13,400 bases of DNA from Gammaproteobacteria bacterium (GTDB lineage: Bacteria; Pseudomonadota; Gammaproteobacteria; Chromatiales; Chromatiaceae), in the NCBI GenBank assembly GCA_024277555.1, contig JAJRUY010000191.1:1-13400 (forward strand). Direction: 5' to 3'. Position numbers and translations under genes: made by a program. Below the pieces are notes generated by a model. That model was not told the origin of the DNA. It made no database searches and saw nothing but the letters and a program-made list of their open reading frames with translations. Positions 6,729 through 13,400 of the stretch are shown here, in pieces (position 1 is the first letter of the stretch; the number at the start of each line of letters is the position of its first letter).

Positions 6729-7760
6729 ATGCGCATATCCATTGTTGTGAGCCTGTTGTTTTTTACACAGCTGCTGCTGGCGGCCACAGAAGGCGAGCTG
6801 GGCAAAGACCTGGTGAATCCCGGTTACCATGAACAACCCGGCTGGTTCAAAGAGTCCTTCCTTGATCTTGGCGAAGACGTCGCGGAGGCGGCAGCGCAGA
6901 ACAAGCGCGTGCTGCTGTATTTTTATCAGGATGGCTGCCCCTACTGCGCCAAATTGCTCGAAGACAATTTTGGTGATGCACGCATTGCGGAAAAGACGCG
7001 CAAGCATTTCGATGTAATCGCCATCAACCTGTGGGGAGATCGTGAAGTTACCAGTCTCAACGGCCAGGCCACCACGGAAAAAAAGTTGGCTGAATCTCTG
7101 CGGATACAATACACACCTACCCTGTTGTTTCTGAATGAACAGGGAAAGGTTGTGGTGCGGCTGAACGGCTACTACGCGCCCGCCAAATTCGACGTAGTGC
7201 TGGACTATGTATCGGGCAAACAGGAAGCCGTGATGAAGCTTTCCGCATACTATGCCCAGCGCAAGCAGATGACCGGGGAGGGCCAGTTGCATAGTGAGCC
7301 TTTCTTTCTTTCGCAGCCGTTGCGCCTGGCGGACAATCGCAAGCAATCCTGGCGCCCCTTGCTGGTGCTGTTTGAGCAGCGTGGCTGCCAGCCCTGTGAT
7401 GAGTTGCACCAGGATGCTTTCAAGCGCCAGCACCTGGTGACGGCGCTGAGTGCGTTCGATATTGCCCAGGTGGATATGGACTCCACCGCTGAGCTGCAGA
7501 CCCCCGACGGACGAATGATTCCTGCCCGCCAGTGGGTGGAAGAACTCGGCCTGCAATATGCGCCAAGCATGGTGTACTTTGATACGGAAGGAAAAGAGAT
7601 TTTCCGCTCTGAAGCCTGGCTGAAAACCTTCCATCTGCATACGGCGCTGGACTATGTGGCCACAGGCGCGTATTTACAGCAGAAGAACTTCCAGCGTTTT
7701 GTGCAGCATCGGGCGGAGATCTTGCGGGAAAAAGGTTTTGCAGTGGATTTGATGGAATAG
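6729..7760 (+). CDS. Exported two-domain thioredoxin-fold protein (SoxW/DsbD-like domains)
   Basis: A 343-aa secreted protein with a clear signal peptide (MRISIVVSLLFFTQLLLAA, cleavage probably near residue 19-20) and two thioredoxin-like domains. Domain 1 (about 35-175) has the redox motif CPYC (Cys70, Cys73) after VLLYFYQDG and the cis-Pro strand YTPTLLFLNEQGK, as in SoxW and other thioredoxin_2/DsbD-C-type periplasmic reductants. Domain 2 (about 195-320) has CQPC (Cys220, Cys223) after LLVLFEQRG and a matching YAPSMVYFDTEGKE cis-Pro strand. It should act as a periplasmic thiol-disulfide oxidoreductase; the partner is unknown. I chose ATG 6729 over the in-frame ATG 6705 because a strong AGGAGA (6717-6722) sits six bases ahead and the signal peptide then starts properly. 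It lies directly upstream of tamA, 88 bases away. It ends at TAG. Confidence 0.85.
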   Translation: MRISIVVSLLFFTQLLLAATEGELGKDLVNPGYHEQPGWFKESFLDLGEDVAEAAAQNKRVLLYFYQDGCPYCAKLLEDNFGDARIAEKTRKHFDVIAINLWGDREVTSLNGQATTEKKLAESLRIQYTPTLLFLNEQGKVVVRLNGYYAPAKFDVVLDYVSGKQEAVMKLSAYYAQRKQMTGEGQLHSEPFFLSQPLRLADNRKQSWRPLLVLFEQRGCQPCDELHQDAFKRQHLVTALSAFDIAQVDMDSTAELQTPDGRMIPARQWVEELGLQYAPSMVYFDTEGKEIFRSEAWLKTFHLHTALDYVATGAYLQQKNFQRFVQHRAEILREKGFAVDLME

Positions 7761-7848
7761 GTTTTGGTGTGTCGGCGATGGACGCGGAGTTGCTGCAAGC
7801 GGCACACCGGAAGCGAAGCCGGACAACCAGTCAGCAGGGAAACCGATT

Positions 7849-9666
7849 GTGAGACTGTTACGAAACTACAGAAACATCTGGATACTCATGGGATGCCTGC
7901 TTTCATTTGCCGGGCAGGCGCAGGTGATGGATGGACACAAGCCGCCAGAAAAGAACCAGGAAATCACCAATGTCGACAGTCCGCAGCTGGAAGTGGAAAT
8001 CCGGGGGCTGGAAGGCGCGTTGCTGGCAAATGCCAAAGCCTACCTTGGGTTGTTGCAAAAAAAACATGATCCACATCTGACAGAGCAGTGGATAAAGCAT
8101 CTGCACGAAAATGCCGCAGAAGAAATTCAGCAGGCCTTGCAGCCTTTTGGTTATTACAATGCCCGGGTCGATGGTTCCCTCGAGGAAAAAGAGGGTAAAT
8201 GGATTGCGGTCTATACGGTAACTCCAGGACCGCAGGTGGTAGTTTCCGGAATTGATCTGAAATGGTCGGGTGAGGGAGCGGAAGAACCAGAGCTGCAACA
8301 GGCGCTGGAGAGTTTTCCACTGAAACAAGGTGCTGCTCTGGATCATGCGGCCTATGAGCAAGCCAAGGCGGCGCTGCTGGAGCTGGCAGATACTCTGGGT
8401 TATCCGGATGCAGAGTCCAGAACCGCGAGAATCGTCGTGGATGCAAAGGCCAATCGTGCTGCAATCACCCTGCATCTGGATACTGGCCACAAGTATTTCA
8501 TCAGTGAAATCCGTCTGCATCAGGATTTTCTGGAGCCGAATTTTGTGCGCCGCTACCTGGTGGATGTAAAGCCCGGAGATACCTATTCCCAGGAAAATCT
8601 CCTCGAAATCCAGAAAGATCTCATTACGGCAGGATACTTTTCCCTGGTGGATATCAAGCCGAAATTCCGCGAGGCGCAAGAGTACAGAGTGCCTGTAGAC
8701 GTTACTCTTGAGCCGGTGAAGCGCCAGCAGTATTCCTTCGGCATTGGATATGACACCGATATCCAGGTGAATCTCTCCATGCGCTGGAAGCACCGGCGCA
8801 TCAATCGGCTTGGACACAAGGCAGATGCCCAGGTAAAGCTTTCCCTGGTAGAGAATCTGATCCAGGCAAACTACTGGATTCCCGTCAGAGACCCCCGCAG
8901 CACCCGCCTGGGTTTTACCGCCAGGCTGAAAAGCGAGGTGCTGGATGACTCCAGTAGCGACTCCTTAAGCCTGGAGGCCGGGTACTATTTCATTTGGAAG
9001 CAATGGAACGCCAAGCTTTACACGGAGTTCAAATATGAACAGTTTATCGCCGGTGTGGCTGACAGCGTCGATTCCAGCTTCCTGAGTTTTGGCGCCAGAG
9101 CCGAGCGATCCCATTTTGAACAGGGAAACTATCCCCGGCGGGCCTGGAGCCTTTTTGCAGACCTGCGCACTGCGCCGGGGCCGGTCTCCACCACCACTTA
9201 TATCCGCACCCATATCAGAGGGAAAATGTATGTGCCGGTTTTTCAGGAAGGCCGCCTGATTCTTGCCGGTGAGCTGGGCGCGGCTTCCGTAGGGGACTAT
9301 AAAGAGTACCCGAATTCCCTGCGTTTCTTTGCCGGAGGGGACAGCAGTGTACGCGGCTATGACTGGAAAACCCTTGGCCCCACAGATGAGGAAGGAGACG
9401 TCATCGGCGGCAGGCAGGTGGTCACGGCAAGCATTGAGTATAACCACAAGGTTGCCGGGCAATGGGTGGCGGCAGGATTCATCGATGCCGGAAATGCCTT
9501 CAACGACAGGCTGGACGATGTTCATGTTGGAGCGGGGTTTGGCGCACGCTGGCTGTCCCCGGTGGGCACCGTGCGTCTGGACTTTGCCTGGCCGGTCAAC
9601 CGCAAGGACAGAAGCACCGAGTTTTCCGATCTGCGTGTACACTTTGGATTTGAGGTGCTGCTGTGA
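7849..9666 (+). CDS. tamA: Translocation and assembly module outer-membrane protein TamA
   Basis: TamA is the Omp85-family outer-membrane barrel of the TAM complex, which with the periplasm-spanning TamB helps insert certain outer-membrane proteins (autotransporters, usher-like barrels) and contributes to phospholipid traffic. The 605-aa protein is close to the E. coli length (577). A signal peptide (residues 1 to about 24, ending SFAGQA) precedes POTRA-type repeats (about 40-285), starting LEVEIRGLEGALLANAKAYLG and including AAEEIQQALQPFGYYNARV. The C-terminal half is a beta-barrel with alternating aromatic strands and the diagnostic loop-6 motif VRGY at 501-504 (VRGYDWKTLGP). The last strand ends VHFGFEVLL. 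GTG 7849 is preceded by AGGGA (7836-7840) eight bases upstream. The TGA overlaps the GTG start of tamB (GTGA), so the two are translationally coupled. Confidence 0.94.
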   Translation: MRLLRNYRNIWILMGCLLSFAGQAQVMDGHKPPEKNQEITNVDSPQLEVEIRGLEGALLANAKAYLGLLQKKHDPHLTEQWIKHLHENAAEEIQQALQPFGYYNARVDGSLEEKEGKWIAVYTVTPGPQVVVSGIDLKWSGEGAEEPELQQALESFPLKQGAALDHAAYEQAKAALLELADTLGYPDAESRTARIVVDAKANRAAITLHLDTGHKYFISEIRLHQDFLEPNFVRRYLVDVKPGDTYSQENLLEIQKDLITAGYFSLVDIKPKFREAQEYRVPVDVTLEPVKRQQYSFGIGYDTDIQVNLSMRWKHRRINRLGHKADAQVKLSLVENLIQANYWIPVRDPRSTRLGFTARLKSEVLDDSSSDSLSLEAGYYFIWKQWNAKLYTEFKYEQFIAGVADSVDSSFLSFGARAERSHFEQGNYPRRAWSLFADLRTAPGPVSTTTYIRTHIRGKMYVPVFQEGRLILAGELGAASVGDYKEYPNSLRFFAGGDSSVRGYDWKTLGPTDEEGDVIGGRQVVTASIEYNHKVAGQWVAAGFIDAGNAFNDRLDDVHVGAGFGARWLSPVGTVRLDFAWPVNRKDRSTEFSDLRVHFGFEVLL

Positions 9667-9983
9667 AGTGCTGGATGAAAAGGCTGGTGCTGGGGCTGCT
9701 ACTCACAGTGCTGCTCATGGCTGGCGTTGTAACCGCCTTGCTTGGCAGTCGTCCGGGGGTGCAATGGCTGCTGGAAACCGGCAACCGATTTATTCCGGGA
9801 GAGCTTGCGGTGCAACAAGTGCAGGGCAGCCTGCTGGGGGATCTCCGGCTTTTGGGGTTGGTATACGAAACCCCGGATATGTCTGTTCGCATTGGCGAGG
9901 TGACTTTTCGCTGGATGCCTTCCGGGCTGTTTGGCGGGGTTTTCCATGTGCGGGAGCTGACAGTCGGCCAGCTGCGCTATTAG
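9663..9983 (+). CDS. TamB N-terminal fragment (signal anchor), ends at premature TAG
   Basis: This 106-residue piece contains the membrane anchor of TamB: KRLVLGLLLTVLLMAGVVTALL (about 6-27) followed by the family's conserved opening, SRPGVQWLLETGNRFIPGELAVQQVQGSLLGDLRLLGLVYETPDMSV. If translated alone it would be a short inner-membrane protein with a small periplasmic stub, unlikely to function in the TAM complex. GTG 9663 has a GAGGTG five bases upstream; ATG 9675 is an alternative start four codons later. After the TAG the same frame continues at once with CAA CTG CGG. Confidence 0.6.
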   Translation: MKCWMKRLVLGLLLTVLLMAGVVTALLGSRPGVQWLLETGNRFIPGELAVQQVQGSLLGDLRLLGLVYETPDMSVRIGEVTFRWMPSGLFGGVFHVRELTVGQLRY

Positions 9984-9992
9984 CAACTGCGG

Positions 9993-11171
9993 GTGGCGGA
10001 AGAAAAGCCATCACAGCCATTTGAACTTGCGGACATCGAGCTGCCGGTAGAGCTGCGGCTGGATCTGCTGCAAGCCAGGGGGGTAGAGATCATTTCCTCG
10101 CCGGAAACTGCTCCGGTGGTAATTGATGCCTTGGTGCTTGTTGCGGCCTGGGATGATGCCGGTCTCGAGCTGTCCAGGTTGGATCTGGCCATGCCGGAAT
10201 TGCAGTTTCAGGGACAGGGTGAATTGTTGCCGGCGGGAAATTACCCTTTGAATCTGGAAATGAGCTGGCAGCTTCAGGCCGCTGACCTGCCATCGGTTTC
10301 CGGCAAGGGGCGCATCCATGGTGATGTTGAAATGCTGCGCTTGCAACACCAGATTGAAGGTGACGTAAAGGCGGAGCTGGCGGTAAAGGCACATGATCTG
10401 CTGCACAAGCTCGCCTGGGATGCCCAGGTAACGATCACCAGGCTTCCGGAACAGTATCTGCCGCTGGAGCAACCGGCGCAATTCGGATTGCAGATCAGCG
10501 CCAAAGGGGATCTGGATCAGGCGCATACCCGGGCTTCCTTCGAGGCATACCAGCCAGAAGCAGCAACTGCCGAACAACTGCTGTTGAAGCTGGCGGCTGA
10601 CATCCGCTTTTCCGATCTGCATTTCAAGCTGCAAAGCGATTGGCAGAACCTCCAGTGGCCGCTGACCGGGGCTGCGCAGATCGCGGCGCAAAGTGGCAGC
10701 CTGGAGGCAACGGGGATTCCTGGTGACTATGCATTTTCGCTGCAAAGCAATCTGCAGGGCGAGGGCATACCCCCAGGCAATTGGCATGTGCAAGGGCGGG
10801 GCGGGCTGGAAAAACTCCGGCTGGAAAAACTGCTGGCCCAGGTTCTCGATGGTCGCCTGGAAGCATCCGGTGATCTGGCCTGGTCTCCAGTGCTGACCTG
10901 GGATATGGAGATCGCAGCGACAGATATCAATCCGGGGCTTCTCGATGCCCAGTGGCCGGGAAAACTCAGTGTTTCAGTTTCCACCGCCGGGGGGCTGCCG
11001 GACACGGGTCTTCAGCTGCAAGCACAGATCAGGGAATTGAAAGGTTTATTGCGTGAAAAGCCCCTGGCTGGAAGCGGCAATATTCGTGTCGATGGTGACA
11101 ATCTGCTGCTCGAAGATGTGATCTTCAGCAGTGGGCGGGCGAAGATTGCCGTCGGGGGGGAGCTGGGTTAA
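9993..11171 (+). CDS. TamB central fragment (beta-helical repeat region), between the two stops
   Basis: This open segment of about 392 codons (really open from 9984) carries the alternating polar/hydrophobic strands of the elongated TamB beta-taco, for example LNLEMSWQLQAADLPSVSGKGRIHGD and LEASGDLAWSPVLTWDMEIAATDINPGL. It has no signal peptide and no convincing Shine-Dalgarno before the first possible start (GTG 9993), so independent translation and export are unlikely. It ends at the TAA (11169-11171) after the strand KIAVGGELG. The run of seven G at 11154-11160 does not shift the frame, because TamB-like sequence resumes in the same phase after the stop. Confidence 0.55.
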   Translation: MAEEKPSQPFELADIELPVELRLDLLQARGVEIISSPETAPVVIDALVLVAAWDDAGLELSRLDLAMPELQFQGQGELLPAGNYPLNLEMSWQLQAADLPSVSGKGRIHGDVEMLRLQHQIEGDVKAELAVKAHDLLHKLAWDAQVTITRLPEQYLPLEQPAQFGLQISAKGDLDQAHTRASFEAYQPEAATAEQLLLKLAADIRFSDLHFKLQSDWQNLQWPLTGAAQIAAQSGSLEATGIPGDYAFSLQSNLQGEGIPPGNWHVQGRGGLEKLRLEKLLAQVLDGRLEASGDLAWSPVLTWDMEIAATDINPGLLDAQWPGKLSVSVSTAGGLPDTGLQLQAQIRELKGLLREKPLAGSGNIRVDGDNLLLEDVIFSSGRAKIAVGGELG

Positions 11172-11198
11172 ACGCTGCATCTGACCTGGAGACTGGAT

Positions 11199-13214
11199 GT
11201 GCCAGCCGTTGCAGACCTGCTTCCACAGACTGAGGGAGAAGTATATGGTTCGGGCAAGTTGGCAGGCACCCGGGAGCAGCCGGTTGTCGAAGGGAATATC
11301 AAGGCGATAAATATTGTTGCGGGAGACATCAAGTGCGCCCTCTGCGATGCAGAGTTCTCTCTGGGCCTGGATGAGGCATTTGTCTCCCGGGTGTTGATTA
11401 CTGCCACGGATGTGCTGGCGTCCGGGCAGCAAGTAAAGTCCTTGTCCCTGAAAATGAATGGCCCACTGCAGCAACAGACTTTGGAACTGCTGGCGGATCA
11501 CCCTCAAGGCCGGCTGAATTTTGTTGCCACCGGCGCCTATCTCCAGGACAAGGCCGCATGGCAAGGCCAGATAAAGCAGCTGGGGCTGGATGCAGGCGAA
11601 TATGGTGACTGGAAACTGAAACAAGCCGCAAGCTTGTTTGCATCGGCAACGGAGATACGTCTTTCTCCCTTGTGTTTGCAGGAGCAACAGGCCGAGCTAT
11701 GCATCCGGGTTGACCGGGAGGAAGGCGCAGGCAATGCAAAACTTTCCCTGAAAGATCTGCCGCTGGAGCGGGCGCAGCCCTGGCTGCCTCCCCAAATCCA
11801 CAAGCTCAGTGGTTTGCTCAACCTGCAGGCAACAGCGGAACTGGGGCCTGTACTCAAGGCCAGGCTTGAAGCAAACCTGGAGCCAGGCGTACTTTCCTAT
11901 CTTGCGCCCCCTTCAAATCCCGTTGCCCTCGAACTTCGTGATGGAAAACTCAGCGTGGTTTATGACGAGAAGCAACTGGCGGCCAAATGGAAGCTGGGAC
12001 TGGGGGAAAACCACATCGAAGGAGAGTTGCGTATTCCCCGGGAGGAGTTGGACAGGAATCCTCGCACAGCACCATTAGAAGGAACTGTAAAAGTAGCGGT
12101 AAAGGAGCTGGATCTGATCACGGCCTTTGTCCCCGGCATACAGAAGATCAATGGGAATATTGATGTGGCCATTGACCTGGATGGCCAGCTGGGTGAGCCG
12201 CGAATCAGTGGCCAGGCTTTGCTCAAATCCGGTGAGATCGTCGTGCCCATGGCCGGTTTGACGCTCAGGGATATGCTGATCCAGGTGAAGGGCGATGGCG
12301 GGGAACAGCTGGATATTTTGGGGAGCGTTGCTTCCGGGGAGGGGGAGCTGGATCTGCGGGGCGTTGTGATCCTGGACGCACAGCAAGGGTGGCCGGCAAG
12401 GCTTGTCCTCAAGGGAAAAAATTTCCAGCTGGCGGATCTTCCCGAGGCCCGGGTGGTGATTTCTCCCGACTTGCATCTGGAAACCGCCAGGGATCTGATC
12501 CGGATTCGCGGCTCTCTGGATCTTCCGGTAGCGCGTATCGAATTCCATGATCTCCCAGCCGGTTCCCGTGATGTGTCTGCGGATGTGGTCATTGCCAATG
12601 AGAATGGCGAGATCGAGGAGGCTCCCAATTCGCGAGTGGACGCGGAGGTGGTGATTACCTTGGGGGACGATGTGAATTTCCGGGGATTCGGCCTGCACGC
12701 AGATCTTGGGGGCAGGCTGACCATCGACCAGAAAGCCGGGAAGTTCCCTGGCGCGAATGGTGAACTGAAAATCGAGTCCGGCAGTTTTCGCGCCTATGGA
12801 CAGGATCTGACCATAGAGCAGGGCAGGATCTCCTATGCCGGCGGCCGCATCGACAACCCTGGCATACGCCTGCGGGCAAGCAGAAAAACCGGCGATATCA
12901 CCGTGGGGGTGGAGTTGACCGGCACGGCCAAAAAGCCGCAGCTTTCCACCTTCTCCTCAGATTCGGACATGAGGAAAAAAGACGTGATCTCCATGTTGTT
13001 GACCGGCCAGAAGACCGGCGATCTGTCGGAAGCAAAAATCTATACCGGCAAGCAGATTACTCCTGATCTCAGTGTGGGCGTAAACCTGGGGGCTGGGGAA
13101 GAGGGCAGCGAATTCGTGGCGCGCTACAAGCTGCGGGAGCATATAAACCTGGAAGGAACCAGCAGCGCCCAAAAAAGCGGCGCCAGTATCAACTATGTGT
13201 TTGAGTTGGAATAA
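11199..13214 (+). CDS. TamB C-terminal fragment with the TamB C-terminal (DUF490) domain
   Basis: This segment of 671 codons, open from 11172, holds the rest of the beta-helical body and the conserved TamB C-terminal domain that docks on TamA. Hallmarks include GSFRAYGQDLTIEQGRISY, DNPGIRLRASRK, KPQLSTFSSDSDMRKKDVISM, LLTGQ, and a C-terminal strand ending NYVFELE. This is the part by which the gene is recognised. The first in-frame start, GTG 11199, happens to have GGAGA (11188-11192) six bases upstream, so re-initiation is conceivable. The product would lack a signal or anchor and could not reach the periplasm by the normal route. The real end is TAA 13212-13214. Confidence 0.6.
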   Translation: MPAVADLLPQTEGEVYGSGKLAGTREQPVVEGNIKAINIVAGDIKCALCDAEFSLGLDEAFVSRVLITATDVLASGQQVKSLSLKMNGPLQQQTLELLADHPQGRLNFVATGAYLQDKAAWQGQIKQLGLDAGEYGDWKLKQAASLFASATEIRLSPLCLQEQQAELCIRVDREEGAGNAKLSLKDLPLERAQPWLPPQIHKLSGLLNLQATAELGPVLKARLEANLEPGVLSYLAPPSNPVALELRDGKLSVVYDEKQLAAKWKLGLGENHIEGELRIPREELDRNPRTAPLEGTVKVAVKELDLITAFVPGIQKINGNIDVAIDLDGQLGEPRISGQALLKSGEIVVPMAGLTLRDMLIQVKGDGGEQLDILGSVASGEGELDLRGVVILDAQQGWPARLVLKGKNFQLADLPEARVVISPDLHLETARDLIRIRGSLDLPVARIEFHDLPAGSRDVSADVVIANENGEIEEAPNSRVDAEVVITLGDDVNFRGFGLHADLGGRLTIDQKAGKFPGANGELKIESGSFRAYGQDLTIEQGRISYAGGRIDNPGIRLRASRKTGDITVGVELTGTAKKPQLSTFSSDSDMRKKDVISMLLTGQKTGDLSEAKIYTGKQITPDLSVGVNLGAGEEGSEFVARYKLREHINLEGTSSAQKSGASINYVFELE

Positions 13215-13259
13215 CCCGAATATTTCACCAAAAAGAAAGGCAAAACCCTTTCAATCCGA

Positions 13260-13265
13260 TATAAT
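13260..13265 (+). promoter_or_regulatory. Isolated TATAAT, possible -10 element
   Basis: A perfect TATAAT lies 45 bases after the tamB stop in AT-rich DNA. At 17-bp spacing the upstream hexamer is AAGGCA (13237-13242), a poor -35. If active, it would drive a transcript of about 100 bases ending at the terminator-like repeat at 13310-13374. In AT-rich spacer DNA a chance match is likely. Confidence 0.2.
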
Positions 13266-13309
13266 ACAGTTACTTAGCCCACCTTCAGTGCCCCCACCCT
13301 CAAAATAAC

Positions 13310-13374
13310 CTAACCCATTGATTATTTCCTTTTGTGAAAAATAAATGATCAATAAAATCAATGGGTTAGTTTTT
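13310..13374 (+). terminator. Long-loop intrinsic terminator-like inverted repeat
   Basis: A perfect 14-bp inverted repeat, CTAACCCATTGATT (13310-13323) and AATCAATGGGTTAG (13356-13369), is followed directly by five T (13370-13374). The arms enclose a 32-base AT-rich loop, much longer than the usual 3-10 bases. The position, about 95 bases after the tam cluster, and the T-run fit rho-independent termination. The long loop and lower-GC arms leave open that this is a small mobile-element remnant or a recombination site. Confidence 0.5.
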
Positions 13375-13400
13375 CTGTTTCGAAATGTAGTGCCATAATC

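Larger units (their letters stand above)
9663..13214 (+). pseudogene. tamB: TamB, full-length frame interrupted by two in-frame stop codons
   Basis: TamB is the inner-membrane-anchored, periplasm-spanning AsmA-like protein that partners TamA. One continuous frame of 1184 codons runs from GTG 9663 (overlapping the tamA stop, with GAGGTG at 9652-9657 before it) to TAA 13212-13214. The length is close to E. coli TamB (1259 aa). Two premature stops interrupt it: TAG at 9981-9983 (codon 107) and TAA at 11169-11171 (codon 503). The three open segments share one frame, TamB-like sequence continues immediately on both sides of each stop, and no indel is needed. Each stop is one C-to-T change from a Gln codon (CAG, CAA). 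As read, no intact TamB would be made, although tamA is intact. Recent pseudogenisation, sequence error or polymorphism, and stop readthrough are the alternatives. Other genes here end at TAG and TAA, which argues against a changed code. Confidence 0.85.

Noticed and set aside
11154..11160. Run of seven G as a frameshift site explaining the second tamB stop
   Set aside because: TamB-like sequence before the run and after the TAA is in the same phase, so no net shift is needed or seen.
9663..13214. Genome-wide reassignment of TAG and TAA to glutamine, which would make tamB intact
   Set aside because: The M50 and thioredoxin-fold genes end at TAG and rluB and tamB end at TAA at the expected family lengths. 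Reading through the thioredoxin TAG would add about 100 unrelated residues overlapping tamA.
1..13400. tRNA, rRNA, CRISPR array, transposase or phage genes
   Set aside because: I saw no cloverleaf-like segments, regularly spaced repeats or recombinase motifs on either strand.

Overview
The window comes from a Gammaproteobacterium. The gene string for a YciV/RNase AM-type PHP phosphoesterase, YciO, an M50 site-2 protease, TrpRS, ScpA, ScpB and RluB, followed by a TAM (TamA/TamB) locus, is typical of that class. Gene content and GC-rich coding DNA fit a Chromatiales-like or sulfur-oxidiser-like lineage, but the window cannot fix the genus. Every gene lies on the + strand.

Region 1 (1-663) is more AT-rich and accessory. 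It holds a RelE/ParE-type toxin reading frame whose N-terminus looks like the start of an 'addiction module' antitoxin joined in frame to the toxin, which suggests a decayed or fused toxin-antitoxin module. A spacer of about 250 bp without a convincing gene follows.

Region 2 (664-6549) is a tight housekeeping operon. It encodes a PHP-domain RNase AM-like enzyme, YciO, a multi-pass site-2 protease-family protein, a TrpRS with a four-cysteine motif like that of iron-sulfur TrpRS enzymes, the condensin kleisin and winged-helix partners ScpA and ScpB, and the 23S rRNA pseudouridine synthase RluB. Several junctions are stop/start overlaps (trpS-scpA, scpA-scpB, scpB-rluB) or near-abutting (PHP-yciO), indicating translational coupling.

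Region 3 (6550-6728) is intergenic. It carries one stem-loop just after rluB and a BIME/REP-like pair of perfect 8-bp hairpins.

Region 4 (6729-13214) is an envelope-biogenesis cluster: an exported two-domain thioredoxin-fold protein, the Omp85-family outer-membrane protein TamA, and TamB. TamB spans its normal full length in one reading frame but is interrupted by two in-frame stop codons (TAG at codon 107, TAA at codon 503) with no frameshift. Other genes here end normally at TAG and TAA, so a recoded genetic code is unlikely. A young pseudogene, sequence error or polymorphism are the leading explanations.

Region 5 (13215-13400) is an AT-rich tail. It has a perfect 14-bp inverted repeat followed by a T-run, probably the terminator of the tam cluster, and an isolated TATAAT.

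I found no RNA gene, CRISPR array, transposase or prophage gene, and nothing that I can defend as a wholly new multi-gene system. The strongest oddities are the doubly interrupted tamB, the antitoxin-toxin fusion frame and the cysteine motif in TrpRS.
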